DNA of 64,000 nt, taken from contig NZ_JBFNXW010000001.1 in assembly GCF_040811775.1 (NCBI RefSeq), forward strand, positions 1,240,001 through 1,304,000, read 5' to 3'. The notes beneath the pieces are model-generated. The model had not been told where the DNA came from. It did not search any database and worked only from the letters and a program-made list of their open reading frames with translations. How positions within the stretch are numbered: the first letter of the stretch is position 1; every line of letters starts with the position of its first letter. The position numbers were made by a program, and so were the translations under genes. Below are positions 9,035 through 17,826 of the stretch, piece by piece. The stretch is from Balneola sp. MJW-20. GTDB taxonomy: Bacteria > Bacteroidota > Rhodothermia > Balneolales > Balneolaceae.

Positions 9035-10641
9035 TATTTTTTTTCTGCTATTGGTGAAATTTCCTGCTCTACTCCGTACAACTTAGCTGTCCACTCCGGT
9101 AAATTTTCACCCTTAGCATCTTCCATAACAGCCATACTCTTTTCTTTGCTGCTGATGATCAGTTCTGTAACCTGATTCTCAGAATACTTTGTGAAGTCAA
9201 CCGGATGAATGCCGATCCAGAACATGAATAACATCAGCGGGAGCAATAATCCTATCTCCCTAGCATTAAGGTCGGTCAGGTTTTCATTCTCTTTGTTAGT
9301 AAGGGGTCCGAACATTACACGCTGGAACATCCAGAGCATATAGACTGCAGCCAGAATCACACCGGTAGCTGCCAGTATCGCATAGATCTTATTGGCATAT
9401 AATTCGGAGAAAAAGGATCCGTTCAGGATCAGAAATTCACCAATAAACCCGTTCAGTCCGGGCAGTCCTATGGAAGCAAAAGTTGCGATCATGAACATTA
9501 CCGTAAATACTGGAACTTTCTTGGCAATACCGCCAAAGTCTTTGATCATCCGGGTATGGCGCCGGTCGTAGATCATTCCAACGATAAGGAATAATGCGCC
9601 GGTTGAAAGTCCATGGTTAACCATCTGGATGAGTGCTCCCTGTACCGCAACCGTGTTTAGTGCAAAGATACCTAATACTACAAATCCGAGGTGGGACACG
9701 GATGAATAAGCAACCAGTTTTTTCACATCTTTTTGAACCATCGCTACCAGCGCACCGTAGATAATTCCGATCACAGCCAATGTTGCCATCCAGGGAGCAA
9801 ATTCCATGAAGGCATTCGGAAAGATCGGGAGACAAACCCTTACCAGGCCATAGGTCCCCATTTTCAGCATGATCGCAGCCAGGACCACAGATCCGGCCGT
9901 AGGCGCTTCCGTGTGTGCATATGGCAACCAGGTGTGGAATGGGAAAAGGGGCACTTTAATACAGAAAGCAAGTGCAAATGCCAGGAATAAATAGGTTTGT
10001 TGTACAAGACCGATCTGATACGTTTCACCGGAAAGGAATCTCCAGTCTGAAGTAAAGGATACATCACCCATTACAGATCCGGCATCGTAACCCAGGTAGA
10101 TCAGTCCAACAAGCATGATCAGTGAACCAACCAGCGTGTAGATAAAAAACTTCAGTGTAGCCTTGATACGGTCGGCACCACCCCAGATCCCGATAAGGAA
10201 ATACATCGGAATGAGTGACAACTCAAAGAACACATAGAATACGATCAGATCCAGCGATGCAAATACTCCGAGTGAAGCAGTCTGCAGCAGCAAAAGCATG
10301 CTCAGGTAGCCTGTCAGATGCTTAGAAACTGAGGTCCATGAAGAAAGGATTACAATAGGCCCCATGAAAGTAGTAAGCATGAATAACAGCAAACTCAAGC
10401 CGTCCAAACCGATGAGGTACTTAATATCCAGTGAATTAGACAGTGATTCACCCACTGTCAGATATTGTGCGGTAGATGAAGCATCTACATTAAAATTCAG
10501 CATCAAAGGAATGGATGCAAAAAATGTCAGGGTGGTAGCCAGCAAAGCAACCCATTTCTTTGCTGATTCAGACTTCAGCATCAAAAGGAACGGGATTCCC
10601 AGAAGCGGTAAATAAATGGTGATATTTAAGAGAGTTTCCAT
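9034..10641 (-). CDS. nuoM: NADH-quinone oxidoreductase subunit M
   Basis: 535 aa from the ATG at 10641 (a TTG immediately before it is also open). NuoM motifs are plain: VFYVFFELSLIPMYFLIGIW, the lysine helix ATLKFFIYTLVGSLIMLVGL, KVPLFPFHTWLPYAHTEAPT, GSVVLAAIMLKMGTYGLVR and YSSVSHLGFVVLGIF. About 14 membrane helices form one of the three antiporter-like channels of complex I. A charged C-terminal tail (KSMAVMEDAKGENLPEWTAK) extends about 40 residues past the last helix. It follows nuoL after 16 nt and overlaps the pterin dehydratase start by one base, which suggests translational coupling. Confidence 0.97.
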   Translation of the reverse strand: METLLNITIYLPLLGIPFLLMLKSESAKKWVALLATTLTFFASIPLMLNFNVDASSTAQYLTVGESLSNSLDIKYLIGLDGLSLLLFMLTTFMGPIVILSSWTSVSKHLTGYLSMLLLLQTASLGVFASLDLIVFYVFFELSLIPMYFLIGIWGGADRIKATLKFFIYTLVGSLIMLVGLIYLGYDAGSVMGDVSFTSDWRFLSGETYQIGLVQQTYLFLAFALAFCIKVPLFPFHTWLPYAHTEAPTAGSVVLAAIMLKMGTYGLVRVCLPIFPNAFMEFAPWMATLAVIGIIYGALVAMVQKDVKKLVAYSSVSHLGFVVLGIFALNTVAVQGALIQMVNHGLSTGALFLIVGMIYDRRHTRMIKDFGGIAKKVPVFTVMFMIATFASIGLPGLNGFIGEFLILNGSFFSELYANKIYAILAATGVILAAVYMLWMFQRVMFGPLTNKENENLTDLNAREIGLLLPLMLFMFWIGIHPVDFTKYSENQVTELIISSKEKSMAVMEDAKGENLPEWTAKLYGVEQEISPIAEKK

Positions 10642-10657
10642 CAAGAACTGCGGATAA

Positions 10658-12679
10658 TTACATTACCATTAAATAGAGAATAAGGATCACACCGACTACG
10701 AAAGCCAGGGCATAATTAGATACTACACCGGTTTGAACATACCGGAATAAGCTACCAAATAATCTTACGGTTCCGGCAATGGTATTCACAATACCATCAA
10801 CCACTTTCATATCGAAGACAGCCAGCACCTTGTCAGAAAAGCGAACCAGAGGATCACTGATCAGACCCTCGTATACTTCATCAAGGTTGTACTTGTCTTT
10901 CCAAACCTGATATAAGCCGCCAAAACGATTCGAAATAGCCGCATCAGATTCTAGCTGCTGATCATTATTGTACATTCTGAATGCCAGCCAGACACCACTA
11001 ACAGCGATCAGGATTGAAACCCCCATAAGGGTCCATTCAATACCGTGAGAAAGAACCAGATCGTAGTCAGCCGTGATACTGTAAAGCCAGTCATGCAGCA
11101 AATTGATATGAGCTTCTTCGTGTGTAAAGGTCTCCACAATGAAGTTCGGAACTCCGAGGAATCCTCCAAATACCGCAAGTGTACCCAGTACCCAAAGTGG
11201 GATGGTCATAGTTGCAGGGCTTTCATGCAGGAATTTTTCTGCACCAACAGCCTCTTTGATCTTCTGCGGGAGTTTGAAACTACCGTGGAACGTAGTCAGG
11301 GTCAGACGGAACATATAAAAAGCGGTAAGGAAAGCGGTGATAATACCTACTCCCCATAAAGCGGTGTAAGCCCATCCGGCATATTCGCCCATTCCTGCGT
11401 TAAAGGCCATTGCCAGTACTTCATCCTTGGAAAAGAATCCGGCCAGCGGAGGGATACCTGCTATTGCGACCGTTGCGATCATAAAAGTCTTGTAAGTGGA
11501 AGGCATGTATTTCTTAAGCCCTCCCATAAAACGCATATCCTGTGGGTCGTAGTGAACATCTTTACCCTCATCATGAAGGCCATGCTCCACATGCTCCATT
11601 GCATGGATCACTGAACCGGACCCCAGGAAGAGACAAGCTTTAAAGAATGCATGGGTAACTACATGGAACATTGCCGCGGTGAATCCGCCTGCACCCAGTG
11701 CAAGGAACATATATCCGAGCTGGGAAACGGTGGAATAAGCAAGGACGCTTTTGATGTCATTTTGAGTGATCGCAATGGTTGCAGCGATAATAGCAGTCAG
11801 TGCACCGATCACAGCAACGATCAGCATCACTTCCGGAGTCATAACATACATCGGTGACATCCTGGAGATCAGATAGATTCCGGAGGTTACCATAGTAGCC
11901 GCGTGAATAAGAGCCGATACGGGGGTAGGCCCTGCCATCGCATCCGGTAACCATACAAATAATGGGATCTGAGCACTCTTACCAGTCGCTCCGACAAACA
12001 TCAGTAAGCCGATGGCGAATGTGTACTCACTGGAAAAAGCATCCAGATTACCAAGTATCACATCAAAATTCAGACTACCAACGGTCTGAAAGATCATAAA
12101 CATCGCGATCAGAAAGGCAAAATCACCAATTCTGTTGTAAATAAAAGCTTTTTTTGCGGCATCCGACTTTGCCATATCGGTATACCAGAATCCGATCAAC
12201 AGGTAAGAACAGACTCCTACTCCTTCCCATCCCAGGAATAATAGCAGCAGGTTGTTTCCCAGAACCAGATTAAGCATCGCAAATATGAAAAGATTCAGAT
12301 AAGCAAAAAACTTCCAGTATCCCTCATCATGAGCCATATAACCCATGGAATAGAGGTGAATAAGGAAACCTACTCCTGTCACAACCAGGGTCATCATAAC
12401 CGAAAGCTGATCAACTCTGTAGGCGATGTCTACGGAAAAGGTCCCCGTATCGATCCAGGTAAATAATTTATAGACCAGCGCATCGGAGCCGGCATTCATG
12501 TTCATAAAGAAGTAGAATGCGATCACAAATGGAATGAATACAGCCGTATTGGCGATGATACCGATCAGCTGTTTGTTGTTTCTGTAAGCCGGTGCGAAAA
12601 GGCCGATCACTCCATTGATCAGAAAGCCGATCAGCGGAAGAGCAATGATAAGTGAGAACAGCGCCGTAGCGGATTCCAT
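10658..12679 (-). CDS. nuoL: NADH-quinone oxidoreductase subunit L
   Basis: 673 aa, a normal length. Motifs include LVVTGVGFLIHLYSMGYM, NLLLLFLGWEGVGVCSYLLI, the lysine helix AAKKAFIYNRIGDFAFL, SAQIPLFVWLPDAMAGPTPV and SALIHAATMVTSGIYLISRM. The C-terminus has the long lateral helix and a final membrane helix (SNYALAFVVGVILILYLMVM) that anchors it along the membrane arm. It is the first gene of this block and starts 245 nt from the divergent nhaD-type gene, which implies its own promoter, separate from the rest of the complex I genes. Confidence 0.97.
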   Translation of the reverse strand: MESATALFSLIIALPLIGFLINGVIGLFAPAYRNNKQLIGIIANTAVFIPFVIAFYFFMNMNAGSDALVYKLFTWIDTGTFSVDIAYRVDQLSVMMTLVVTGVGFLIHLYSMGYMAHDEGYWKFFAYLNLFIFAMLNLVLGNNLLLLFLGWEGVGVCSYLLIGFWYTDMAKSDAAKKAFIYNRIGDFAFLIAMFMIFQTVGSLNFDVILGNLDAFSSEYTFAIGLLMFVGATGKSAQIPLFVWLPDAMAGPTPVSALIHAATMVTSGIYLISRMSPMYVMTPEVMLIVAVIGALTAIIAATIAITQNDIKSVLAYSTVSQLGYMFLALGAGGFTAAMFHVVTHAFFKACLFLGSGSVIHAMEHVEHGLHDEGKDVHYDPQDMRFMGGLKKYMPSTYKTFMIATVAIAGIPPLAGFFSKDEVLAMAFNAGMGEYAGWAYTALWGVGIITAFLTAFYMFRLTLTTFHGSFKLPQKIKEAVGAEKFLHESPATMTIPLWVLGTLAVFGGFLGVPNFIVETFTHEEAHINLLHDWLYSITADYDLVLSHGIEWTLMGVSILIAVSGVWLAFRMYNNDQQLESDAAISNRFGGLYQVWKDKYNLDEVYEGLISDPLVRFSDKVLAVFDMKVVDGIVNTIAGTVRLFGSLFRYVQTGVVSNYALAFVVGVILILYLMVM

Positions 12680-12744
12680 TTATAAATTTTGATTAAGGTT
12701 CAAAATGCTCAAAACTGTTTTAATTTCAGTTCTGAAATGGTTGG

Positions 12745-12752
12745 CAAAGATA
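12745..12752 (-). promoter_or_regulatory. Candidate -7 element (TATCTTTG) upstream of nuoL
   Basis: In the 245-nt divergent gap between nuoL and the NhaD-type gene, the minus strand reads TATCTTTG, an exact TAnnTTTG element about 65 nt before the nuoL ATG. No TTG lies exactly 20 nt upstream, so the -33 half is missing or degenerate. I saw nothing else clear in this gap. Confidence 0.3.
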
Positions 12753-12924
12753 CAAAAAACTCAAGGAAGGTAAAGACTGTTTTACAGTTTAATTCACTAT
12801 CTCAAGATTTCCATTTACATTATTTTTAACCCAAATCCGACAACATCGACATAAACGTTTTCGAAAAGCAGCTCCATCTATTATTTTAGGCGAGTATTTT
12901 TCTTAACTCCTTAAACCAAATCAC

Positions 12925-14367
12925 GTGAATTTGAAAAGTTTCTCCAGGAAAATTAAATATTTCCTCGCTCCTCTTTTTGTTCTCTTACTATCAACCGCTG
13001 CTTTTGCGGCTGAAGAAGGCGCGAGTCATGGGATTGACGGTAGTGACCTCAGCCTCCTTTGGGTGATCCCTTTTGCCGGTATATTACTTTCCATAGCCCT
13101 TTTTCCATTATTTGCCGAAGAATTCTGGCATCATCACTTTGGTAAGATCTCAGGTTTCTGGGCTGCATTATTGATCATACCCATGATCGTACAATTTGGT
13201 TTTGACAAAACACTTTACGAGGTCTTACACGCTTATCTCCTGGAGTACTTCCCATTCATCATTCTATTATTTGCACTCTTTACGATCTCAGGCGGGGTAA
13301 GGATCAAGGGATACATGCGGGGCACTCCCGAGGTGAATACCGGACTTTTATTACTGGGTACGATTCTGGCCAGCTGGATGGGTACTACCGGAGCCGCAAT
13401 GCTGCTTATCCGCCCGATGCTTCGCGCAAATGAATGGAGAGAAAAGAAAGTTCACATGGTGGTCTTCTTTATCTTTCTGGTTGCCAATGTGGGGGGTTCA
13501 CTGACGCCCCTCGGTGACCCTCCCCTGTTCCTTGGATTCCTGCAGGGCGTTGACTTCTTCTGGACCACAACTAACTTGTTTGTAGAAATGTCGTTTGTGG
13601 TCGTGATCCTGTTACTGGTTTATTATTTCTGGGACCGATACCTGTTCAACAAAGAGAAACATAATGAGCCTAAATCCGAAGGCAGTGAAGCTTTCGGTCT
13701 GGAAGGATCCTTTAACCTTTTACTTCTCGGTGGTGTTGTTGGCGCCGTTCTCTTCTCCGGACTCGCTGATCTCGGTGAATTTACTGTCTATTATGTTCAT
13801 GTAACCTATCAGAACCTGATCAGAGACCTTACTCTTCTCCTGTTGTCCTGGTTATCCTGGCACTATACTTCCAAAGAAAGCCGGGCTGCAAACGGTTTCA
13901 ACTGGTTCCCTATTCAGGAAGTAGGGAAGTTATTCGCAGGTATCTTTATTACGATCATTGCCCCTATTGCAATGCTTAAGGCCGCGAATAATGGTGAAGG
14001 TGCACTGCAATTCGTGAATAATGCGGTATTCAACAGTTCCGGAGATCCTATCAACGCTATGTTCTTTTGGATAACCGGTACACTCTCAGCATTCCTGGAT
14101 AATGCACCGACCTACCTGGTCTTCTTCAATGCCGCCGGCGGTGATGCCCAGCTGTTGATGAATCAGCTGACCAGCACACTGGTAGCAATCTCTTCCGGTG
14201 CGGTATTCTTCGGAGCTGTGACCTATATCGGAAATGCTCCCAACTTCATGGTAAAATCTATTGCAGAACAGAGTGGTGTTGAAATGCCAAGTTTCGGTGG
14301 ATATATGTTATGGTCGGTTGGTATATTGGTTCCGATCTACATTTTAGTCACCCTGATATTTATCTGA
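12925..14367 (+). CDS. NhaD/CitMHS-type sodium:proton antiporter
   Basis: 480 aa from a GTG at 12925. An N-terminal signal-like segment (YFLAPLFVLLLSTAAFAAEE) precedes about 12 membrane helices. Ion-transporter superfamily features are GTILASWMGTTGAAMLLIRP, NVGGSLTPLGDPPLFLGFLQ and, late, TGTLSAFLDNAPTYLVFFNA. This twin set of broken-helix motifs (TTGAAM, GDPPLF, DNAPTY) is typical of NhaD-like Na+/H+ antiporters and their putative-citrate-transport relatives. The protein probably exports Na+ against proton entry, a role expected in a marine cell. It sits divergently beside nuoL, and its stop overlaps the ATG of the following barrel gene (TGATG). Substrate is inferred from family context only. 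Confidence 0.85.
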   Translation: MNLKSFSRKIKYFLAPLFVLLLSTAAFAAEEGASHGIDGSDLSLLWVIPFAGILLSIALFPLFAEEFWHHHFGKISGFWAALLIIPMIVQFGFDKTLYEVLHAYLLEYFPFIILLFALFTISGGVRIKGYMRGTPEVNTGLLLLGTILASWMGTTGAAMLLIRPMLRANEWREKKVHMVVFFIFLVANVGGSLTPLGDPPLFLGFLQGVDFFWTTTNLFVEMSFVVVILLLVYYFWDRYLFNKEKHNEPKSEGSEAFGLEGSFNLLLLGGVVGAVLFSGLADLGEFTVYYVHVTYQNLIRDLTLLLLSWLSWHYTSKESRAANGFNWFPIQEVGKLFAGIFITIIAPIAMLKAANNGEGALQFVNNAVFNSSGDPINAMFFWITGTLSAFLDNAPTYLVFFNAAGGDAQLLMNQLTSTLVAISSGAVFFGAVTYIGNAPNFMVKSIAEQSGVEMPSFGGYMLWSVGILVPIYILVTLIFI

Positions 14368-15527
14368 TGATCCAAAGTTTTTTTCGGTCATATTTTCTTA
14401 AAGGGGCAGTTACACTGTCCCTTTTTTTTGGCATAGGTCATAATTCAAAAGCGCAGGTTACTCAAGATTCTGTGACAGTGGCTTTTCTCCCTGCCCTGTC
14501 CTATTCCTCAGATCTCGGTTTTATAGGCGGTGGATTAATGAATCGTTTTGAATATGCACCTGATACATTTCCGTTCGTTTCTTATACGCAGCTGGCCGTT
14601 ATCGCTTCCACCCGCGGATTGTTTTCTTTTCAGGTTCTGCATGATGTACCCCGAAGTTTCGGAAAAGATCTGCGAACTACTACTGAGATCAGCACTTCCC
14701 GTTTTTTGCAGAACCAGTACTACGGAACCGGTAATTATGATAAACTGGAAGATCCACCTGAGGGGAATTCCGATTTCTATCTGTATAATTCCTATTCTGC
14801 GAGCCTGGATCTTGTACTGAGAAAGCCCGTATGGCGGCTCAACTACCGGCATCTTGACCTATGGGCTAATTATAATCTCAGCTATCAGACCCCTTTTTCG
14901 AATGATGCAGATCAGCTGATCAGTACTTCTCCCCCTGCAGGTATTGAAGGTGGGATTACATCGGCATTAGGGCTTGGGTTTATCTGGGACGGAAGGAATA
15001 ATGAATTCGATCCGTCTAAGGGTACTTATCTGAGATCACAGTTAAGCGTGTCGGATGATCTGATCGGATCTGAATTTGACTATCTGAGTGTGGAGAATGA
15101 ATTCCGGGCCTTTGTCTCTTTTTTCCTGATCCGGAAGATCACCTGGGCTAATCGTATCCTGTTTCAGAATACTAACGGAACCGTACCATACTGGAGAAGT
15201 CCCAGTCTTGGTGGTGAAGAGACTCTCAGGGGTTTTGCACAAAACAGGTTTCTGGACAGCAACGCGTTTCTTTTCAATACCGAATTAAGAACCTGGCTCT
15301 TTGATCTGCCTATAATGAATGGAAAGATCGGCGGTACTCTTTTCTTTGATGCGGGGCGGAGCTATAACAACAATACCACGCTGAGGGCTGCATTCGAAGA
15401 TATCCGCTACACCTTCGGTTTCGGAGGAAACAGTTCTTTCTTTACACCCGATTTCATTATGAGAGGTGATGTAGGCTTCTCAGAAGACGGGGTGGGTCTC
15501 TACCTTACCGCAGGATATATATTTTAG
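14367..15527 (+). CDS. BamA/TamA-like surface antigen (D15) outer-membrane barrel, no POTRA domains
   Basis: The reading frame is open from 14310, but the ATG at 14367, overlapping the antiporter stop as TGATG, gives a good signal peptide (SYFLKGAVTLSLFFGIGH, ending at SKAQ) and 386 aa. The mature protein is almost wholly barrel strands. The second half has Omp85 features: GLGFIWDGRNNEFDPSKGTY, SPSLGGEETLRGFAQNRFLD (the RGF-type loop) and a C-terminal FGFGGNSSFFTPDFIMRGDV region ending in YLTAGYIF with a terminal Phe. There is no room for POTRA domains, so it is not BamA itself. Short POTRA-less Omp85 barrels are common in Bacteroidota and mostly uncharacterised. Coupling to an ion antiporter gene is noteworthy. 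Confidence 0.8.
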   Translation: MIQSFFRSYFLKGAVTLSLFFGIGHNSKAQVTQDSVTVAFLPALSYSSDLGFIGGGLMNRFEYAPDTFPFVSYTQLAVIASTRGLFSFQVLHDVPRSFGKDLRTTTEISTSRFLQNQYYGTGNYDKLEDPPEGNSDFYLYNSYSASLDLVLRKPVWRLNYRHLDLWANYNLSYQTPFSNDADQLISTSPPAGIEGGITSALGLGFIWDGRNNEFDPSKGTYLRSQLSVSDDLIGSEFDYLSVENEFRAFVSFFLIRKITWANRILFQNTNGTVPYWRSPSLGGEETLRGFAQNRFLDSNAFLFNTELRTWLFDLPIMNGKIGGTLFFDAGRSYNNNTTLRAAFEDIRYTFGFGGNSSFFTPDFIMRGDVGFSEDGVGLYLTAGYIF

Positions 15528-15613
15528 GATAGTTGTGAGTCTTCGGAAGCCCAAAACCGGATGTTGAAATGCATTTTGATCTCAAGACATACCTGATAAC
15601 TCAGGACTGCAGA

Positions 15614-16783
15614 TCAGTCGATCGTAGAGCCCAGTAAATTTCTGTTCCGGAATATGATCACCTTGGCCTGATCTTTAAGCAGGTTTGCGGCATCCAGCAG
15701 CATCATCTCGTTTGGTGGAAAAGGCACCATGCTGCTTCCGACCTTATTTTCAGATTCTTCTGTCAGCGCTCTTTCATCCCCGCTGAAAGTAGCCGAATAG
15801 TGTTCAAATAATGCCGTAACGGATATATTCTCAGTTTTTACCAGCTGATCAGTACGCAGGTCGACGTAATCAAGGGTACCTCCGACAATAGCTTCTTTGA
15901 ACTGGCGGGTCTCATTCACTTCGGCTGATATGGTAACCATATTCGGAACTCTGATATCATTGCCCAGGGAATCTTTTTTTACATTTCCTCTGTCGTCCAG
16001 CACGTATTTCATCCCGTCTTGTATCTCACGGGTGTCGGTATACTTTTCACTTGCGAGCTGCTCAGGAGATACTGCAATATCACGGATATTCAGTACTATG
16101 AAGTAGTCGTAATCCACATCCATCGTTTCATAGGTACTGTATTGTATCCACTGGTTGTTTAATTCTGCCAGGCCAATTTTACGCAACTCTTCGTCGAAAC
16201 GTGCGGGCAACACTGATTCTGAATTATTCTCGATCACAAAGAGCACCTGGTTCGTACCCATGATCTGGGCTTCCGCGATCCTTGCATTAACGTCCCGGTA
16301 ATTAGGATATAAATTCCGGGCACGGTCAAATTCATAAAAAGCGGCTCTCGCATTCTGTCTTCCTCCTGCCTCCAGGAACTCCATTCCCTGGTTATAGGAC
16401 ACCTCAGCAGCCTGCTCTTTGGAGGCTATGAGTTCGTCATCGTAGTTTACCAGTTGAAACTGGTTCATTAATCGGGTGGGAAGGGTTTTAATGCGATCCT
16501 GGCGATAATCCAGTCTTTCATACAAACGGTAGATCGCTACATAATTATCAGCTCTCCCCTCTTTTTCCAGGAAGGCGATCTCTTCACGATCAAATGTATT
16601 CGCTTTTGTATAAGCCTCTTTGAGAACTCTCAGTTCTTTATCATTCCCGGCATTCTTTCTCAGTTTCTTTACTGATTTTTCTATGGCTGCATCATAGCGA
16701 CCTTTTTGAAGCAGCTTGGAAGACGAATTACAGGAAACCAGCAATATGGCTGATATAAAAAGTATCAGAGTTGAACGTAACAT
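15614..16783 (-). CDS. Conserved lipoprotein with tetratricopeptide-like N-terminal half, unknown function
   Basis: 389 aa with a lipoprotein signal (LILFISAILLVSCNSSSK, lipobox LVSC). The first 150 residues are helical with TPR-like spacing (GRYDAAIEKSVKKLRKN, then YNQGMEFLEAGGRQNARAAF and YEFDRARNLYPNYRD). The second half contains alternating beta segments (DYDYFIVLNIRDIAVSPE, GGTLDYVDLRTDQLVK). It resembles lipoproteins of Bacteroidota that carry a repeat-rich N-terminus and an unnamed C-terminal domain; I cannot name the family. It lies downstream of nuoJ-nuoK on the same strand, 147 nt past nuoK, and is convergent with the BamA-like gene. Outer-membrane anchoring to the periplasmic side is likely. 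Confidence 0.7.
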   Translation of the reverse strand: MLRSTLILFISAILLVSCNSSSKLLQKGRYDAAIEKSVKKLRKNAGNDKELRVLKEAYTKANTFDREEIAFLEKEGRADNYVAIYRLYERLDYRQDRIKTLPTRLMNQFQLVNYDDELIASKEQAAEVSYNQGMEFLEAGGRQNARAAFYEFDRARNLYPNYRDVNARIAEAQIMGTNQVLFVIENNSESVLPARFDEELRKIGLAELNNQWIQYSTYETMDVDYDYFIVLNIRDIAVSPEQLASEKYTDTREIQDGMKYVLDDRGNVKKDSLGNDIRVPNMVTISAEVNETRQFKEAIVGGTLDYVDLRTDQLVKTENISVTALFEHYSATFSGDERALTEESENKVGSSMVPFPPNEMMLLDAANLLKDQAKVIIFRNRNLLGSTID

Positions 16784-16819
16784 AATAATGGGGATCTGTC
16801 TGTAGATTATTAGCTGAAT

Positions 16820-16846
16820 GTACCGTTTAGAAGATTGAAATGGTAC
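16820..16846. other. Imperfect hairpin between nuoK and the lipoprotein gene
   Basis: GTACCGTTT (16820-16828) pairs with AAATGGTAC (16838-16846) with one G-T wobble and a 9-nt loop, about 37 nt upstream of the lipoprotein ATG on the minus strand. No T-run follows. It could be an operator, an attenuator-like leader or a processing site in a nuoJK-lipoprotein transcript. Confidence 0.25.
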
Positions 16847-16929
16847 AAAGGCAAGATAATACTATTACAAAGCTGTTACGTTAGAATCGATTTAGATGCG
16901 GGAAACTGGTTATTGGCGCAGAGAGCCTT

Positions 16930-17232
16930 TTACCAGCGGAGCAGATTGATCTTGGTAACGTCAACCGTAAGGTTATTCCTGAAGATCGCAATGATGATCG
17001 CCAGTCCCACCACCGCTTCAGCAGCTGCTACCGCCAGAGAGAAAAATACCAGGATCTGTCCGTCTATATTTCCATGATAACTGCTGAATGATGCCAGGCT
17101 AAGGTTAACCGCGTTCAGCATCAGTTCCACACACATAAAGATCACAATAGCATTTCTGCGGATCAGTACACCAATAATACCGATGGTGAACATGATTGCA
17201 CTTAAGCCTAAGAACCAGTCAATTCCAATCAT
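16930..17232 (-). CDS. nuoK: NADH-quinone oxidoreductase subunit K
   Basis: 100 aa with three membrane helices. NuoK signatures are [20 protein letters not shown] and [15 protein letters not shown], with the membrane glutamate in CVELML essential for proton transfer in the family. The C-terminal helix shows [18 protein letters not shown], holding the second conserved glutamate. It follows nuoJ after 3 nt. Together they form a detached two-gene complex I unit; nuoA-I are not in the window. Confidence 0.97.
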   Translation of the reverse strand: MIGIDWFLGLSAIMFTIGIIGVLIRRNAIVIFMCVELMLNAVNLSLASFSSYHGNIDGQILVFFSLAVAAAEAVVGLAIIIAIFRNNLTVDVTKINLLRW

Positions 17233-17235
17233 TTC

Positions 17236-17751
17236 TTAACCCTCAACTTTTTTGATCTTATGTTGTGCGATCATAAGTGCTCCGACCACTGCGGCTGTAA
17301 GCAGTACTGCAGTCATCTCAAATGGCAGCAAATAAGTTGTGAAGAGCACATTTCCGACTCCTTCTACCGTGCCGACAGTTGCCATATTCTCAGAGATCTC
17401 CGGCAGCATTTCAGTCACACCACCGAGAGAGTAAATTACTTGTCCTGTTACTGCTACCCCAAGAACAAAAGCCAGCAAGTACTTGAAGCGGAAGGTATCG
17501 AATAGTTTTTCCTCATCCTGTACATTTAAAAGCATGATCACGAACAAAAACAGAACCATGATCGCCCCTGCGTATACCAGGATCTGTATGATCGCCAGGA
17601 ATTGAGCATTCAGTAATAAATAAATACCAGCCAGCGATACCATGTTTAGTACCAGAAAGAGTGCGCTGTTAACCACATTCTTATTGATAATCATAGCCAG
17701 CGCGGAAGCAACGGCCAGTACAGCTAATAATGTAAATATGTAAACTGCCAT
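17236..17751 (-). CDS. nuoJ: NADH-quinone oxidoreductase subunit J
   Basis: 171 aa with five predicted membrane helices. Motifs typical of NuoJ are NVVNSALFLVLNMVSLAGIY, LLLNAQFLAIIQILVYAGAI and MVLFLFVIMLLN. TM3 of this subunit holds the flexible pi-bulge region that couples quinone chemistry to pumping. It is the first gene of a nuoJ-nuoK unit and has a well-formed promoter of its own just upstream, so this block is transcribed independently of nuoL-M-N. Confidence 0.97.
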   Translation of the reverse strand: MAVYIFTLLAVLAVASALAMIINKNVVNSALFLVLNMVSLAGIYLLLNAQFLAIIQILVYAGAIMVLFLFVIMLLNVQDEEKLFDTFRFKYLLAFVLGVAVTGQVIYSLGGVTEMLPEISENMATVGTVEGVGNVLFTTYLLPFEMTAVLLTAAVVGALMIAQHKIKKVEG

Positions 17752-17773
17752 AATGATCTGTTTTGTGAGCGCA

Positions 17774-17804
17774 CAAAGGTACCTATAATTGAGTCGCTCA
17801 TCAA
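17774..17804 (-). promoter_or_regulatory. Bacteroidota-type promoter for nuoJ-nuoK
   Basis: On the minus strand TTG (17802-17804) is followed after exactly 20 nt by TACCTTTG (17774-17781), an exact TAnnTTTG -7 element. The expected start of transcription is near 17767, giving a leader of about 16 nt before the nuoJ ATG. The same spacing is seen before rpsT and clpC. Confidence 0.6.
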
Positions 17805-17826
17805 GGAAAAGGGGTGTGATTTTTGT

